DNA of 64,000 nt from Symbiodinium natans (GCA_905221605.1 CAJNDS010000113.1:1763082-1827081), one strand, 5' to 3'. Counted from the first letter of the stretch, positions 41,106 to 51,329 are shown. Program-made: numbers and translations. Notes: generated from the letters alone by a model not told the origin.

Positions 41106-41221
41106 CAAACCCAGAGCCTGCACTTCTGACACCAGTTGCTATTCGGCTCCCTCTCTCAAAGCGCCTCAGGCGGCGGCCTCATGGAGAGGAACAGAGGAGG
41201 GGCGAGGCCCTACCTCATCTT

Positions 41222-41518
41222 AGCAACCCTAAACCCTAAACCCTAAACCCTAAACGCTATATAACCCGAAACCCTAAACCCTAAAGCTCCCTACGTTGTC
41301 GAGTTTAGGGTCTGGGCTGTACCCGGTGTTTTCAGGTAGGGCCTTCCAGGCCCCGGCACTCTGGGCAGGGTTGGGCTGCTAGAACTGTGCACCACAGGCC
41401 AGAGGTCCCTAAACCTCATTTGGGGTTAAGGGTTTAGGGTTTAGGTTTTGGGGTTTGGGGTTTAGGAACCCTATTTATTTAGGACTGTTCGTACTGGGTA
41501 TCAGGGGGAACATCCCAA
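41222..41518. repeat. telomere-like runs and half a family A element
   Basis: CCCTAAA at 41224-41287, TTTAGGG/TTTGGGG at 41423-41466, then the right half of a family A element at 41475-41518 (AGGACTGTTCGTA...GGGGGAACATCCCAA). Confidence 0.75.
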
Positions 41519-41781
41519 CCCCAAACCCTTAAGAAGCCAAAAAAGCCAAACTCCAACTCCCTGGGCTTTTGGAGCTTGAGGGCCAAGGATTCCTGAAAAG
41601 AGCGGCTGCGGGATTTGGAACGCAACCCAGTCCAGAACCGTTGTCTTGAGAAACCTGGTCCCTGATTTCAACATCGGTCCCCCTTTACACAGCCCTTCGA
41701 GGTGTAAAGAGCAGGACTGACTTTGAACTGATTTGCTAAGTTCCCGAATCCCAAGAGATAGCCCCCCTATAACACCCTAAC

Positions 41782-41858
41782 GCAGCTTCGCCCAACCGAC
41801 GCCTCCTCCCCAGCGTCGTGGTCCAGCTTCACAGCTCGCCCCACCTCCAGGCGCTGGG
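41782..41858 (-). CDS. gene C exon: Gln/Glu-rich segment
   Basis: 'QRLEVGRAVKLDHDAGEEAS' then 'VGRSC'. It completes an Ala codon with 42354-42429. Donor TGC|GTTAGGG lies in a TTAGGG word. Confidence 0.65.
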
Positions 41859-43380
41859 CTTGCAGCTTCGGGATTTAGGGCTTCTAGGGCTCAGGTTGAG
41901 CGTTCAGGGTTATCATGGGTTGTCAGGGTTTAGTGTTTCGGGTGCCTGCGAATGCGAGGGGTTCAGGGTTCAGGGTGCTTGTGACCCTAAACCCTAAACC
42001 CTAAACCCCAAACCCTCAACCCTAAACCCTAAACCCTAAACCCTAAACCCAAAACCCTAAACCCCAAAGAGGGTACCCGGAACCCAGGCTTCGAAAGGCG
42101 TTTGACTGCCGGGGGGGGGTCTCCGCATGCCAGCGGGCGCACATCAGATGGCCAAAGATCAACCTCAACGCTAAGAGCCCAAGAACCATGAAGGTCAGGA
42201 TGGCCCATAGAACCCCTCTGAAAAATTATGTCCTAAACCATGAACGCAGGCCAGGATGGCCCTAAGAAAGCCCTCTGAAAAAAAATGCCTAAATGTGATC
42301 CTCTTGCTGTAAACCCAAGAAAGGGAAAATGTCAAAATATCCCAAGGGCCTACCGAGAAGGAGTGCCTCCAGATTTCGGATCAGCTCGATGGCATCCGGT
42401 GGAGGTGGGGGTGGCTTCAGCATCTCGTCCTGTCGTGTCCAGGTCAGGACTCTCTTGCAGTGTCTGACCCTCACACATCACACACACACACACAAAACCA
42501 GCCACATGCTCCAAATGCAGACAATCCTCAGAAATCAGGATTGACACTCCTAGGCCCTTTCTATAGGGTCTTGAGGTTAAGGCGTGTTCTTTAGGTGTAG
42601 GGTTCATTGCATAGGGCTGCAGGACTTTGGGGAAAATATCATCCATATATATATATATGTGTATACATAAATATATATATATATGTATAAACATGGGCCT
42701 CTAGATGTATAGAGTTTCAAGCTGGATCAGAAACACTAGACGTCGAACCACAGCAAACAGCAAGGCGCGGGCCTCGTCATAGGGCAGGGGCGTCGATAGA
42801 TCTCAGTTTGCTTCGCAGCAGAAGGACCCTCAACCACATGAACCCTAGAAACCGAAGACCCTCAACCATAAACCCTATCCAAACGCCCGACCCCTCCACT
42901 TTCCAGGATGGGTACTTGTAATTGTGGTGCCCTCTCAGTGTTCTTGTATACTAGGCACTTGCGATAGTGACGTTTTGCACGTGGACTGAGCTTCACGCTG
43001 TCCACTTGGAACTCCGCCAGCACCCAGTAGTTGGGTCGAGGTGTGCTGCCTGACAGATTCAGCCACCCAACTCCACAAACCCGAACCCGCAACCCTGGCT
43101 CAAATCCAACGGTCTATAGAAGAAACTGCTACAGCCTCAAGCCCATCAATGCTTGAGCCCCAAAAACTATAACTCAAAACCCTAAACCCTGAAACCTAAA
43201 CCCTAAACCCTGAAACCTAAACCCTAAACTTTTAACCCTAAACCCTAAACGGATCAGGCTTTGGGAGTCAGAGCGCTTGTAGCTCCATGGTTTACTCTGC
43301 CGGTGAGCCTCGGGCTGTCCCCCCGTCGCTATATACACATGACCTACCTTTTTATATAGAAATCATATACCACATATACG

Positions 43381-43411
<31 letters not shown>

Positions 43412-45305
43412 GTGTTTATGTATGTATATACACATATCTATATATGCACTTCATTCCCAAATCAACATCAAGCCATTCGGGGCCATACTTCTTACCTTGA
43501 TTCTTGTCCCTCCATAGGTTCACCGAGCATGGGGATTCTTGAAGGCCCACACAGGTTTAGGGCTGTCCAGCTGAAGTCCCAATACAAATTTCAACAAGCC
43601 CTACAAGCACCAAGCCAGATCTCCTTGTAAGTAATGTTTACTGTAGGGTTCAACCAGAAAAATCATCGGTAAGAGCAAAAGAACACAATAACTCCCCAAG
43701 TGCGCGCCTAAGACCGGCGCCTTCTCGGGTGGCGAGTCTTTCCTGGAGGAAAGGTGGGCTCGAAAATCGTTTCCTAGACCCAGGAGTAACCCAGGAATAA
43801 ACAGGGTACCCTTTTGGTTTTAAGGGGAGTACGAGTATAAGGGAAGCCCAAACTTTAAGAAAAGGAAATGAAGGCCTAACTCCCGGTCCTAGCTTCTTGA
43901 GGATAAGTTGGGCATGTCCCAGGCAAGCCATGTCCCGGAAACCGTGGAGCCCAGCCTGAGGCATACCTCTTTGGAACTGCCGGTCCACATTTGGAATTAT
44001 ATATATATATATCTCTCTCTATTTCTTTATTTGTTTATTTATTTCCCGTTTTCTTCATGAGGACGGGAGTTAAGGGCGTAAGCCCGAAACCGAAGAAGGA
44101 CTAAAGTTGGGGCGAGTACATGAAACAAGGAGCCACCACGCTATTCGCGGCTGCCCCTCAACCCACACCACCACAACCTCCACCTCCCAGCGCCGCCGTG
44201 CCAGTTCCCGACACGGCCGAAACCCTCAAAGTGAAACTTTCGGCTGTGGGTCCTCATCAAGGGCTCCTTGTCCCGACCGTTCTCCACGCGCCAGGCAAGC
44301 AACTCGTCCAGCGCCATGTCAGACCCCACCTTGCTGCCACTGGGCTTAGGGTTCAGGGAATTTTGGGGTTTAGGGTTTAGGTTGTAGGGTTTGGGGTTGA
44401 GGCCCGAAAGACCTCGCCGACCAATTCACCTGAGTAGCTTCGCAAGCCACAGCACTGGCCACAGTGGCCGCTGTCTGTAGAACCATTCTTGGTGGTCCAT
44501 CTACAAAGACAAGGATGCCGCTTTGTTTGGCCTTTTGACCAAAGCCCTGGGTTAGCATAAAGGTCGGGATTGGGCTTTGGGGCTTCGGGCAATCAAAATC
44601 CAGAGCGTTCCACCTGGAAGACGACCAACTGGATCGTCTGCGCCGAGTCCTGCACGAGGGCTCAGAGTTCGTCAACTGATGCTGAATGCCATAACCCCAA
44701 AACCCTGTGCAGTTTGGCGGCTGAGCGGTTTTATGGTTAACGCTTGATGCTTGAGGCTTCCTGTCAGGATTAAGCACGGATGAGCAGGCGTTTAGGCTTC
44801 CAGCATCGAAGGAGAAAGCAAGAATCCTACAGCCAGGATCTGAATGGAATCGCAGATGCCAGCATGCCACCTGAGTTTCCCAAGGGTTCCCCCCTGTATA
44901 CCCCCCACGGCATAGCCTCCTTATGGGAACCAGGCGATCAGCTGGTCATCAGGCACAGCCTTAACCCTGCCTCGCGCCCCATTCCCAACCCGCCTTGTTA
45001 CCATGGTCTCCTGGTCTTCTGTTCCATTTGGCTATGATAAACTCACCGAAATTGAAACTTAAAGGACAAAAGTCTGGCAGTGGAGCCCGGCCTGAAACAC
45101 TAAACCTTAAACCCTAAAACCCAAACAGTAAAACCTAAGCCTCAAACCCTAAACCCTAAACCCTAAACAAACCCTAAACCCTAAACCCTAAACCCCTCCC
45201 CCCCAACAAGAAAAAACACACACCGCAGTCCTCCATGGTCAGGCGGACGAGGGCCTCGTGGACCTGCAGATGGCCGTCTGCTCCCAGGATTAAGGAGGGC
45301 AGCGC
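41782..45305 (-). CDS. gene C: multi-exon gene of unknown function
   Basis: Ten exons in sense order: 45224-45305, 44614-44660, 44430-44546, 44253-44329, 43889-43968, 43721-43773, 42963-43049, 42737-42801, 42354-42429, 41782-41858. Phases match at every join except between 43721-43773 and 42963-43049, where an exon is probably missed. Donors are GT (six), GC (two) and GA (two), all acceptors AG. The fragment is about 250 residues, with no signal peptide or membrane segment. Notable parts are 'GILVFVDGPPRMVLQTAATV', 'YWVLAEFQVDSVKLSPRA' and a proline run 'KPPPPPPDAIELIRNLEALL'. I do not recognise the family. Introns hold telomere-like arrays, a family D element that is a whole intron, and a family E repeat. 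Both gene ends are undefined. Confidence 0.75.
41990..42066. repeat. CCCTAAA array in gene C intron
   Basis: About 10 units. It lies in the intron between the last two gene C exons. Confidence 0.95.
42200..42353 (-). mobile_element. family E repeat, partly duplicated, at a gene C donor
   Basis: On the minus strand it starts GTAGGCCCTTGGGATATTTT exactly at the donor. The segment 'CAGAGGG...GGGCCATCCTG' occurs twice. Confidence 0.7.
42354..42429 (-). CDS. gene C exon: proline run
   Basis: After CGACAG|, phase 0, 'DEMLKPPPPPPDAIELIRNL' then 'EALLL', donor CTCG|GTAGGC. Confidence 0.7.
42640..42690. repeat. (TA)n-rich stretch in gene C intron
   Basis: TATATATA/TGTATA runs. Confidence 0.9.
42737..42801 (-). 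CDS. gene C exon
   Basis: 'HLSTPLPYDEARALLFAVVR' then 'RL'. Phase matches 42963-43049 before and 42354-42429 after. Donor CTA|GTGTTT. Confidence 0.65.
42963..43049 (-). CDS. gene C exon
   Basis: 'STPRPNYWVLAEFQVDSVKL' then 'SPRAKRHY'. Acceptor TGTCAG|G, donor TATC|GCAAGT (GC type). Confidence 0.65.
43150..43250. repeat. CCCTAAA/CCCTGAAAC array
   Basis: Diverged telomere-like units between gene C exons. Confidence 0.9.
43380..43448. repeat. (CA)n and (TA)n microsatellite
   Basis: CACACA then TATATA runs. Confidence 0.95.
43721..43773 (-). CDS. gene C exon after family D intron
   Basis: 'NDFRAHLSSRKDSPPEK', with a first Gly codon split across the intron. Donor GAGAAG|GCGCCG. Confidence 0.7.
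43774..43888 (-). mobile_element. family D introner-like element forming a complete intron
   Basis: 115 bp. The sense strand begins GACCGGGAGTTAGG after exon CTAG and ends GGGTTACTCCTGGGTCTAG. The ends are inverted repeats (CTAGACCCAGGAGTAACC against CTAGGACCGGGAGTTAGG). The copy at 58816-58922 shares both ends and most of the last 60 bp. Confidence 0.85.
43889..43968 (-). CDS. gene C exon before family D intron
   Basis: 'GMPQAGLHGFRDMACLGHAQ' then 'LILKKL'. One base completes the Arg codon left by 44253-44329. It ends AAGCTAG|GACC. Confidence 0.7.
44253..44329 (-). CDS. gene C exon
   Basis: After GCAAG|, 'VGSDMALDELLAWRVENGRD' then 'KEPLM' and two bases of Arg. Donor ATGAG|GACCC (GA type). 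Confidence 0.7.
44430..44546 (-). CDS. gene C exon
   Basis: 39 whole codons: 'GFGQKAKQSGILVFVDGPPR' then 'MVLQTAATVASAVACEATQ'. Acceptor ACCCAG|, donor ACTCAG|GTGAAT. The 100-bp intron that follows contains CCCTAAA units. Confidence 0.75.
44614..44660 (-). CDS. gene C exon
   Basis: 'LVQDSAQTIQLVVFQ', with an Ala codon split with 45224-45305. The 67-bp intron to the next exon is the shortest found here. Confidence 0.7.
45095..45200. repeat. CCCTAAA array
   Basis: About 12 units next to the first gene C exon. Confidence 0.95.
45224..45305 (-). CDS. gene C exon, first recognised
   Basis: 27 codons: 'ALPSLILGADGHLQVHEALV' then 'RLTMEDC'. The acceptor TTTATAG|G is the end of a telomere-like run on the sense strand; the donor is GCG|GTGTG. 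Confidence 0.75.
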
Positions 45306-45375
45306 CTATAAACCCTAAAACCTTAACACCCTAAACCTTAAACCCTAAACCCTAAACCCTAAACCCTAAACCGAC
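45302..45375. repeat. CCCTAAA array abutting an exon
   Basis: On the gene C sense strand this is TTTAGGG and runs directly into the acceptor of 45224-45305. Confidence 0.9.
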
Positions 45376-45864
45376 CAGACTTCAAAGTTAAACGTTAGAC
45401 ATCGTTAAACTCTCCCGGTTTAGAGACTCGGAGTTTAGATTTTGGTTTGGTGCAGCGTTCGGGGGTTCGAGTTTCGGGTTGGAGGTTTTGATAAACGGCT
45501 TAGAGCTGTAGGCTTATGATTTATGGCTCGGGTTTCTCAGGGACGACGCCGGACCCAGGCCTGGGTGTTCAGACCTGAAACGGACTCTTTTTGGGCTAAG
45601 AGCTTAGGACCCAATGCTTTCTGCAGCGTCTGTGCGAGATGCTTCTGATTTCTTGCTCTGCGTCGTGCGCCCCAAGCATCGCAAGGCGAGCGACGCCTCA
45701 TGCCCCATGAAACCTCAAACCCGAAGCCCTATCAGCCCTCCCACCCCTGTAACTTCATGAGCACACACACTGAGGCCGAATCCCGATAAACCCTCAAAAC
45801 CCAAAACCCGAAACCCTCTGACCCTCTCTTCCCAACCTCGGCACTCGCGCATTGGTCTCCGGCC
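45376..45864. other. no firm gene
   Basis: A plus-strand frame near 45640-45700 ('SDFLLCVVRPKHRKASDASC') looks coding but has no splice partner. Confidence 0.35.
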
Positions 45865-45908
45865 ATGGAGTCGCCAGACAGCACCCGCCTGCAGCAACGT
45901 TCATCCAG
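45865..45908 (+). CDS. possible first exon, unidentified
   Basis: ATG followed by G/C-ending codons, 'MESPDSTRLQQRSS', and a good donor CCAG|GTGGGT. No second exon was matched. Confidence 0.4.
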
Positions 45909-46294
45909 GTGGGTTTGGAGCTTCGGCTGCAAGAGCCTTTGAACCCAAACGTAAACAAACACCAAGATAAATCCTTTTATAAAACCCATAAAATAACTAT
46001 GAGATTAGGTATCGTTTCTCAGCCGAGACGATGATATCATGGGGGTATTGCTTTTGGAGTCCACAAAAAATTCGCTCATGTCTCGCCCAAGGCAACCTAG
46101 AGAGGGAGGATCCAGTCGCTCATATCAAGATATAGCTAGTTTTACAAACTATATACTGCACAAAGTACCAACCCCATCGTGTAAAAAGGCCCCTAGCGAA
46201 GGGATTACAGCTGATATTCTTTCTGGCTTTAGTTTTTGGTCGTTTGTGCTTGCAGAGTTCAGGGTTTGAAGCCGTGCAGTCTCTCATCAGCCTC

Positions 46295-46588
46295 TCACCA
46301 GCGTTCCGGCTTTAGGTCGCGGACATGAGCAGAGCAAAACAACACAAAGACTTGTTCTGTGCAGGGGAACCTTGACAGGAGCTGCACTCGCTGCCAATTG
46401 CCCATAACCGCCACGATCCTAACCTCAGGGGCTGTTGTGCGTAGTCTTTTGGGGTTTAGGGCATCAAGGTCACCATGTAGGCCGGGCAGATGGGATGCAG
46501 GCTGAAGTTTCGAGGATTTGTATGGCTCTGGTGGGTTGAGGCGGTTGCAGCATGCTCCAGCAAGGCTCTCGACAAGCCTAGACGTCAA
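46295..46588 (-). CDS. 97-residue open frame, doubtful
   Basis: 'RLVESLAGACCNRLNPPEPY' and 'RIVAVMGNWQRVQLLSRFPC' look protein-like, but no bias or domain supports it. Confidence 0.3.
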   Translation of the reverse strand: MTSRLVESLAGACCNRLNPPEPYKSSKLQPASHLPGLHGDLDALNPKRLRTTAPEVRIVAVMGNWQRVQLLSRFPCTEQVFVLFCSAHVRDLKPERW

Positions 46589-46599
46589 ATTCCAGATTA

Positions 46600-46985
46600 G
46601 GGAGACCCTTAAATTAACTATCGAGCCGTTTTATAAGATAATAGCTTTATAACAATTCTGGAGTCACCTTCGAAAAGTTATATATACATACATAACTTAT
46701 CTACTTTCTTGGGATAGATTTTGATGAATGAAGATGGCATAGATTCTATTCATGACAGAATGAAAAAACGAAACTTCGTTATTCTTCGAAGATTTCAAAT
46801 TGGTGCTTTTGGGCACAGAAGCCGCTTGCACCGGCTTCATGAGCTTGATGATCTTGTGCCCATTAATTATTCGAAGAATTAATATCTGAATAGAATCGAT
46901 ATCTGTGATTGTCCTAGGATAGAATAATGAACAGGTCTATTCTTAAATGACTCGATAAGATCTCAAAATATATTGGCACCTAAAT
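46600..46985. mobile_element. AT-rich foldback element
   Basis: Nested inverted repeats: ACTATCGAG/CTCGATAAG outside, ATTCTATTCA/TGAATAGAAT, ATTCTTCGAA/TTCGAAGAAT, GGGCACA/TGTGCCC and GAAGCCG/CGGCTTC at the centre. Base composition is much more AT-rich than its surroundings. Confidence 0.75.
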
Positions 46986-47099
46986 GCTCGCCGGAACTGG
47001 GGCACAGGAGCGTATGTGCTGGATGGCTATGGTTCAACGGGCTCAGGGTCTGAAGGTTCACTGCTTCTGCGCTGACACCCCCAGGACCTCATAGGACAT

Positions 47100-48000
47100 C
47101 CCCGCGAATCCCAAGAGAAGTCTGGTGCAAGCCAGGAAATCGAAACCCCTAAACGCTAAGCATCCCTCAGCCCTAAACATCCCTTAGTCGAAGCATCCCT
47201 AAGCCTTACTAAATGCCTGAACCTCTACACCTGGACCCTAAACCCGAAACCCCAAAACCTAAAACTCCAAAGCGGAGCCCAGATCCCCTTTTTGTACGGC
47301 CTGTGAGGTGACCGATTTTTGAACATTGCAAGGTTGTTTTTGGTTTCCTTTAGGATGTAGGGTTTACATTGAAAGGTCTAGGGTTTCTAGGGTTTAAGGG
47401 TTTATACGTTGTTTTTTTTTGTTTTTTTTTTTTTTTTTTTTCCGTGGGGGGGGGGGGGGGGGGGGGGTGGAGTTTAAGGGATTTGGGGTTTGAGCTTGTA
47501 TAAAGCATAGGGGCTGCCCCAGGGTTTGGGGGCTCCTCGAGGCATTAGGCGAGAGTGCCAGGGTTTTTTCTGGGCCCCCAACGAGTCCCGCAGAGGAGCC
47601 ACAGCGCATACTTGGCTTCAGAATCTTGCGAATCCTGCAAAGCATCCCAGCATCAGGGTGTAGGGCGGGTTTAGGGCTTAAGGTAAAACCCTCTTTAAAG
47701 CCTCTTCTTCGCTGTGCTGAAACAAGACTGTGCTCTAAACACTCAAGGCCAAAACCCTGAGAACCCGAAGAAGGGCTTTTCTCAATCAGGGTCGGCCTGC
47801 AAAAGCTCGAGAGCCCGAGGAGTAAAACACCCAACCCCCCTCCCCCTGCCCCAGGCCCACATTAAGGGCGTGGCCACAACGCAACATGTAGCCCAAGGCC
47901 GCCTGAATCAAAACCCTAAAGCCCTAAACCCCCCGTAGACCTACATAACCTAAGCCCTAACCCCTAAGCCCTAAGCCCCAAGCCCTAAGTTCGTTCCAAA
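47100..48000. repeat. poly-T/poly-G tract and degenerate telomere-like words
   Basis: T-run and G-run at 47411-47467, with diverged CCCTAAA-like words at 47150-47270 and 47915-47995. No exon supported. Confidence 0.75.
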
Positions 48001-49600
48001 CCGCCCATTTCGGGAAAAGGAGTCCTGTGTCGCAAGCTTTCTGACGTCTGCTTGGGCCCGGAACCTGGGCAGACAAACAAAAGGCCGGGTCGCTTCAGTC
48101 TTTTTGAGGGCTTACTTGGTGGATTCCTTGTGGGGGGGGGGGGTCTCTTTAATCGGGTTTCTATTCAATTTGGGGTGTAAAAGGAAAACAACCACTTGAT
48201 GCCCTAAGACCTAAGAGTGGTTCCAGGGTTCTGAGGGCTGTAGGAGATTTATGAGGTGCCGAGCTTGTTCAACAGGTGCTCACAGCTCCTGTCGTGAATC
48301 CTTTGGATGCAAACGAAGTTCAGGGGCTGGGGGTTTAGGGTACAGGGGTTGTTCAAGGGCATGCCAGAAGAGGGGTCCGGGTTCTTGAGCTACAAGGGTC
48401 TGGTAAGGGCAACTCTGCCAGAAGGGAGGCCTAAACCTCAAAGCCTAAACCTTCAGCAGGACCAAGAGCTGGGACCCACCCAAGCCCATGAGCAAAAGCT
48501 TGAAAAAAGGAAGTCCCTCCAGGGTTTAGGGCTCAGGGTTCCATGGCCCTAAACCACAACGCCCCTCTAGAAACCCTAAAGCGCCTGAAGCCCATGTCTA
48601 AAATCCAAACCTCTTCAACCCTTCCTGTGGTCGAACAGACTTTGACCCAGCCGACTGAGTCGCAGACCATCCTGCGCAGGAGGGAGGGGGCGGAGTTGGG
48701 GTTTGGGATGCTTAGGGTTGATAGGGCTGGGGATACCGGATGTCCTAGACCCCAAGTGTTTTTTGGGAGGGGGGGGGGGGGGGGTGTAGCTACAGTAGGG
48801 CGCTTTGGCCCAGTTTTTTATGGAAAGCGGGCTTTGGCGTATTTTGGCCTAGGCCTCAGTAAGTGTAGAGCTTCGGAGAGCCGAATTTACGCAGACCTGC
48901 AAGTGAACGAAAACTAATTATGCTGAATGGATTTGGGGAACTTCGGGTGAAGGGCTAGCGGCTGGAGAGAACTATCCCAAGACAGATTACGGAAAACTCT
49001 GCAGTAGGCCTCGGCAAGAACCTCTTGCATGTGGCTTTCGCGGCGTCGGTCGTGTCCTGCGCTGTCGAAGCACTGAGGTACTGCAGCCACGCATGCAACC
49101 CCGCTCTCCTTCACAGAGAGCGGTTCGTACTGCCAACATCATGTTCGCAACGTGCCGTCTTGCACACAAGTTTGCACAGAGGCTGGCAAAGTCTCGAAAT
49201 GATGATCCCCTTTCTGGGTGCCCTGAACAGAGCCGCCTTGGTAGCAGCCCCAAACCCCGGAACCCAAACCTTATTAAAACTCTATGCCCAGAAAGTGTAG
49301 CAGAATACCCTCAATATCCCTGAATTGCAAGGGCCCGAAGCTTAAGAACTCCCAGGTACTGCTAGGACGCCCCTGCCTCTCGTCGGCCTGACCACGAGTT
49401 GCAGAGCGAGTCGCAGGTTCAGAGTTTAAGGTTTAGGATTTAGGACTTAGAGGAACCAGAAGCCGGACTGAGGAAAGGTTTCCTGGGCCCGTGCTCCAGA
49501 AGCCACACTTCTGGATACCCTTCCAGGTTGGCTCCGAAACCCTAAAACCTCCTAAACCCCTGGACCCCGCTGTAAACCCGAACTAACCCAGGCATTTTGC
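48001..49600. other. no firm gene
   Basis: G-tracts at 48131-48144 and 48769-48784. Open frames on both strands at 48914-49320 have no domain. Confidence 0.4.
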
Positions 49601-49605
49601 ATAAT

Positions 49606-49687
49606 ACAGGGGCCGGAATAAATTACCAACAATTATTATTATACCATGATAAGCCCCCAAAAACCCTATTCGAATTATTTAAGGCCC
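49606..49687 (-). mobile_element. family F element directly after an exon
   Basis: On the minus strand it begins GGGGCCTTAAATAATTCGAA right after exon CTCTA and ends near TTATTCCGGCCCC. Confidence 0.65.
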
Positions 49688-49784
49688 CTAGAGTGACAGC
49701 GAACAGAGGCTTCAGCCGACCCCAAGTGCCCGGCGTTGGCTTGGAGTCCCTGACGCTCTTCACCAGGTCCTCCTTCTCGGAGCC
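49688..49784 (-). CDS. exon, unidentified
   Basis: After CGGCAG|, 'GSEKEDLVKSVRDSKPTPGT' then 'WGRLKPLFAVTL', G/C-ending in the first two thirds. It ends ACTCTAG at the family F element. Confidence 0.6.
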
Positions 49785-49794
49785 CTGCCGCGGT

Positions 49795-51060
49795 GTAGGG
49801 ATTTTAGGGTGCCAGGGCTTTAGGCTTTTGGGGGGTTTTAGGGCTTCTTTTGGGGCTTGAGGGCTTTAGGGTGCCAGGGTTTTGGGATTTGGGGCGTTTA
49901 GGGTTTTAGGGTGTAGGGGGTTACAAGCCTGTTTCAGGGGGTCGAGCGTTGAGGGTTTTAAGGCTTTCGGGTGTACCGGATTTAGGGTTCTAGGGTGTGG
50001 GCCAGGCATTAACCCTGAACTCCTATCTGCTGGAAGACTCCACCTTCGAACCATCACACCTGGGGACTACAGTATACTGAATTTGAGATTACACAAAACA
50101 CACGTGAACAAAACTAAACATTGCATCCCACCTGCATGGAGTAGACGAGAAACCGCACCTCACTGCCTCTCTTGAGGCGGTGCCTCCCAGGCGCACAGGA
50201 TTTGGGGATGTCGGGGGGCAACTCCGGGTGCAGCATATGACCGTGGGTGGCGTTCGGGCCTGAGTCAAACAACCCTTCGCTGCCTGGACATTCAGCTCAT
50301 GGAACGAGGATGTCGGGCACTCTTTTTTTCGCATCCGCTATGGGCTGATTTCGATTGTTCCGGTTGATGTTGGGCTAGAATCCACAGAAAACATTATGCG
50401 GAACACATATCCATTGTAAGTCTTCATGTCAGGGAGGTTGTGTTCGTGTGCGTATGGCATTCGTAACGCTGTTGCAAGACCGTGTAAGAAGTGGCGCCCA
50501 CACCTGTACTTTGGCTATGCGTGCGGCCACGAAGTGCAGCCACACGCTGCTCTGTTGCCTTTGTCTTATACTTATACTCTTTTGACGAGGGGTGCGCCAT
50601 GAACCTGAGCGCTGAAGCCAAGCCTCGCCGTTCGGATATTTCTGTAGCTTTGACCACCGAGACGACCAACACCATTAGTATGACCGACACGACTGACTGA
50701 GCGCGCACGAAAATCTTCGATGTAACTACGGAATCCAAGATCTGCCCGGACCGATGCGACCACTACGATCAATACAACCGACTGAACTGACACCTACCTC
50801 GCAGGATCTTCGAGGGGTGTTTCGTGGTTGGGCTTTGTGGGCGCAGGGCGCTTGGTTGGGTACTGTAAAAAAGCCTCTGAATCCATTTCCACAACTCTTC
50901 GGCCCAGTACGATCTACACTGCGCGGTTCTGCAAGGGCCCCCCAAGCGTAGAGTGGAAGCGCGGCCCCCTTCTGGGGTACCTGATATGACCATTGCGTTA
51001 CATAGCCGTTGATTGAAAGTACCCGAAAAGAGACTAACATTCAGAGAGCTGGCCTAGGGC
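49795..51060. other. telomere-like words, then DNA without a firm gene
   Basis: GGGTTTTAGGG-like words at 49800-50000. From 50100 to 51050 both strands have open frames of 70-105 codons, none with domain or bias. Confidence 0.4.
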
Positions 51061-51061
51061 T

Positions 51062-51112
51062 CAACCCTAAACCCTAAACCCTAAACCCTAAACCCTAAAC
51101 CCTAAACCCTAC
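51062..51112. repeat. CCCTAAA array
   Basis: Seven nearly perfect units. Confidence 0.97.
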
Positions 51113-51135
51113 ATTCCCCTCCCGCTGCACCTCAG

Positions 51136-51225
51136 GGGCTGCAGCAAGACCATGCCGAACTGCTCGGCAAGGGGATGCTTCACCTCAACTGTCTTGGCAA
51201 ACCTGTTGTAAAAAGTGACATTTTT
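51136..51225 (+). CDS. exon, unidentified
   Basis: After a pyrimidine-rich CTGCACCTCAG|, phase 0, 'GLQQDHAELLGKGMLHLNCL' and beyond. The frame stays open into 'VKSDIFVEFSLPDAYQQR', so the 3' limit is unclear. Confidence 0.5.
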
Positions 51226-51329
51226 GTGGAGTTCTCACTTCCTGATGCATACCAGCAAAGAATCGTGAAAACCGAAAAACCTCCCAAAACGGTCTGGGCA
51301 CCGGGTAGCCATACCTCGGTCGCGGAAGG

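Noticed and set aside
40315-41239. Two overlapping plus frames of 186 and 189 codons as genes
   Set aside because: No codon bias, no domain, and one runs into the microsatellite; kept only as a doubtful open frame.
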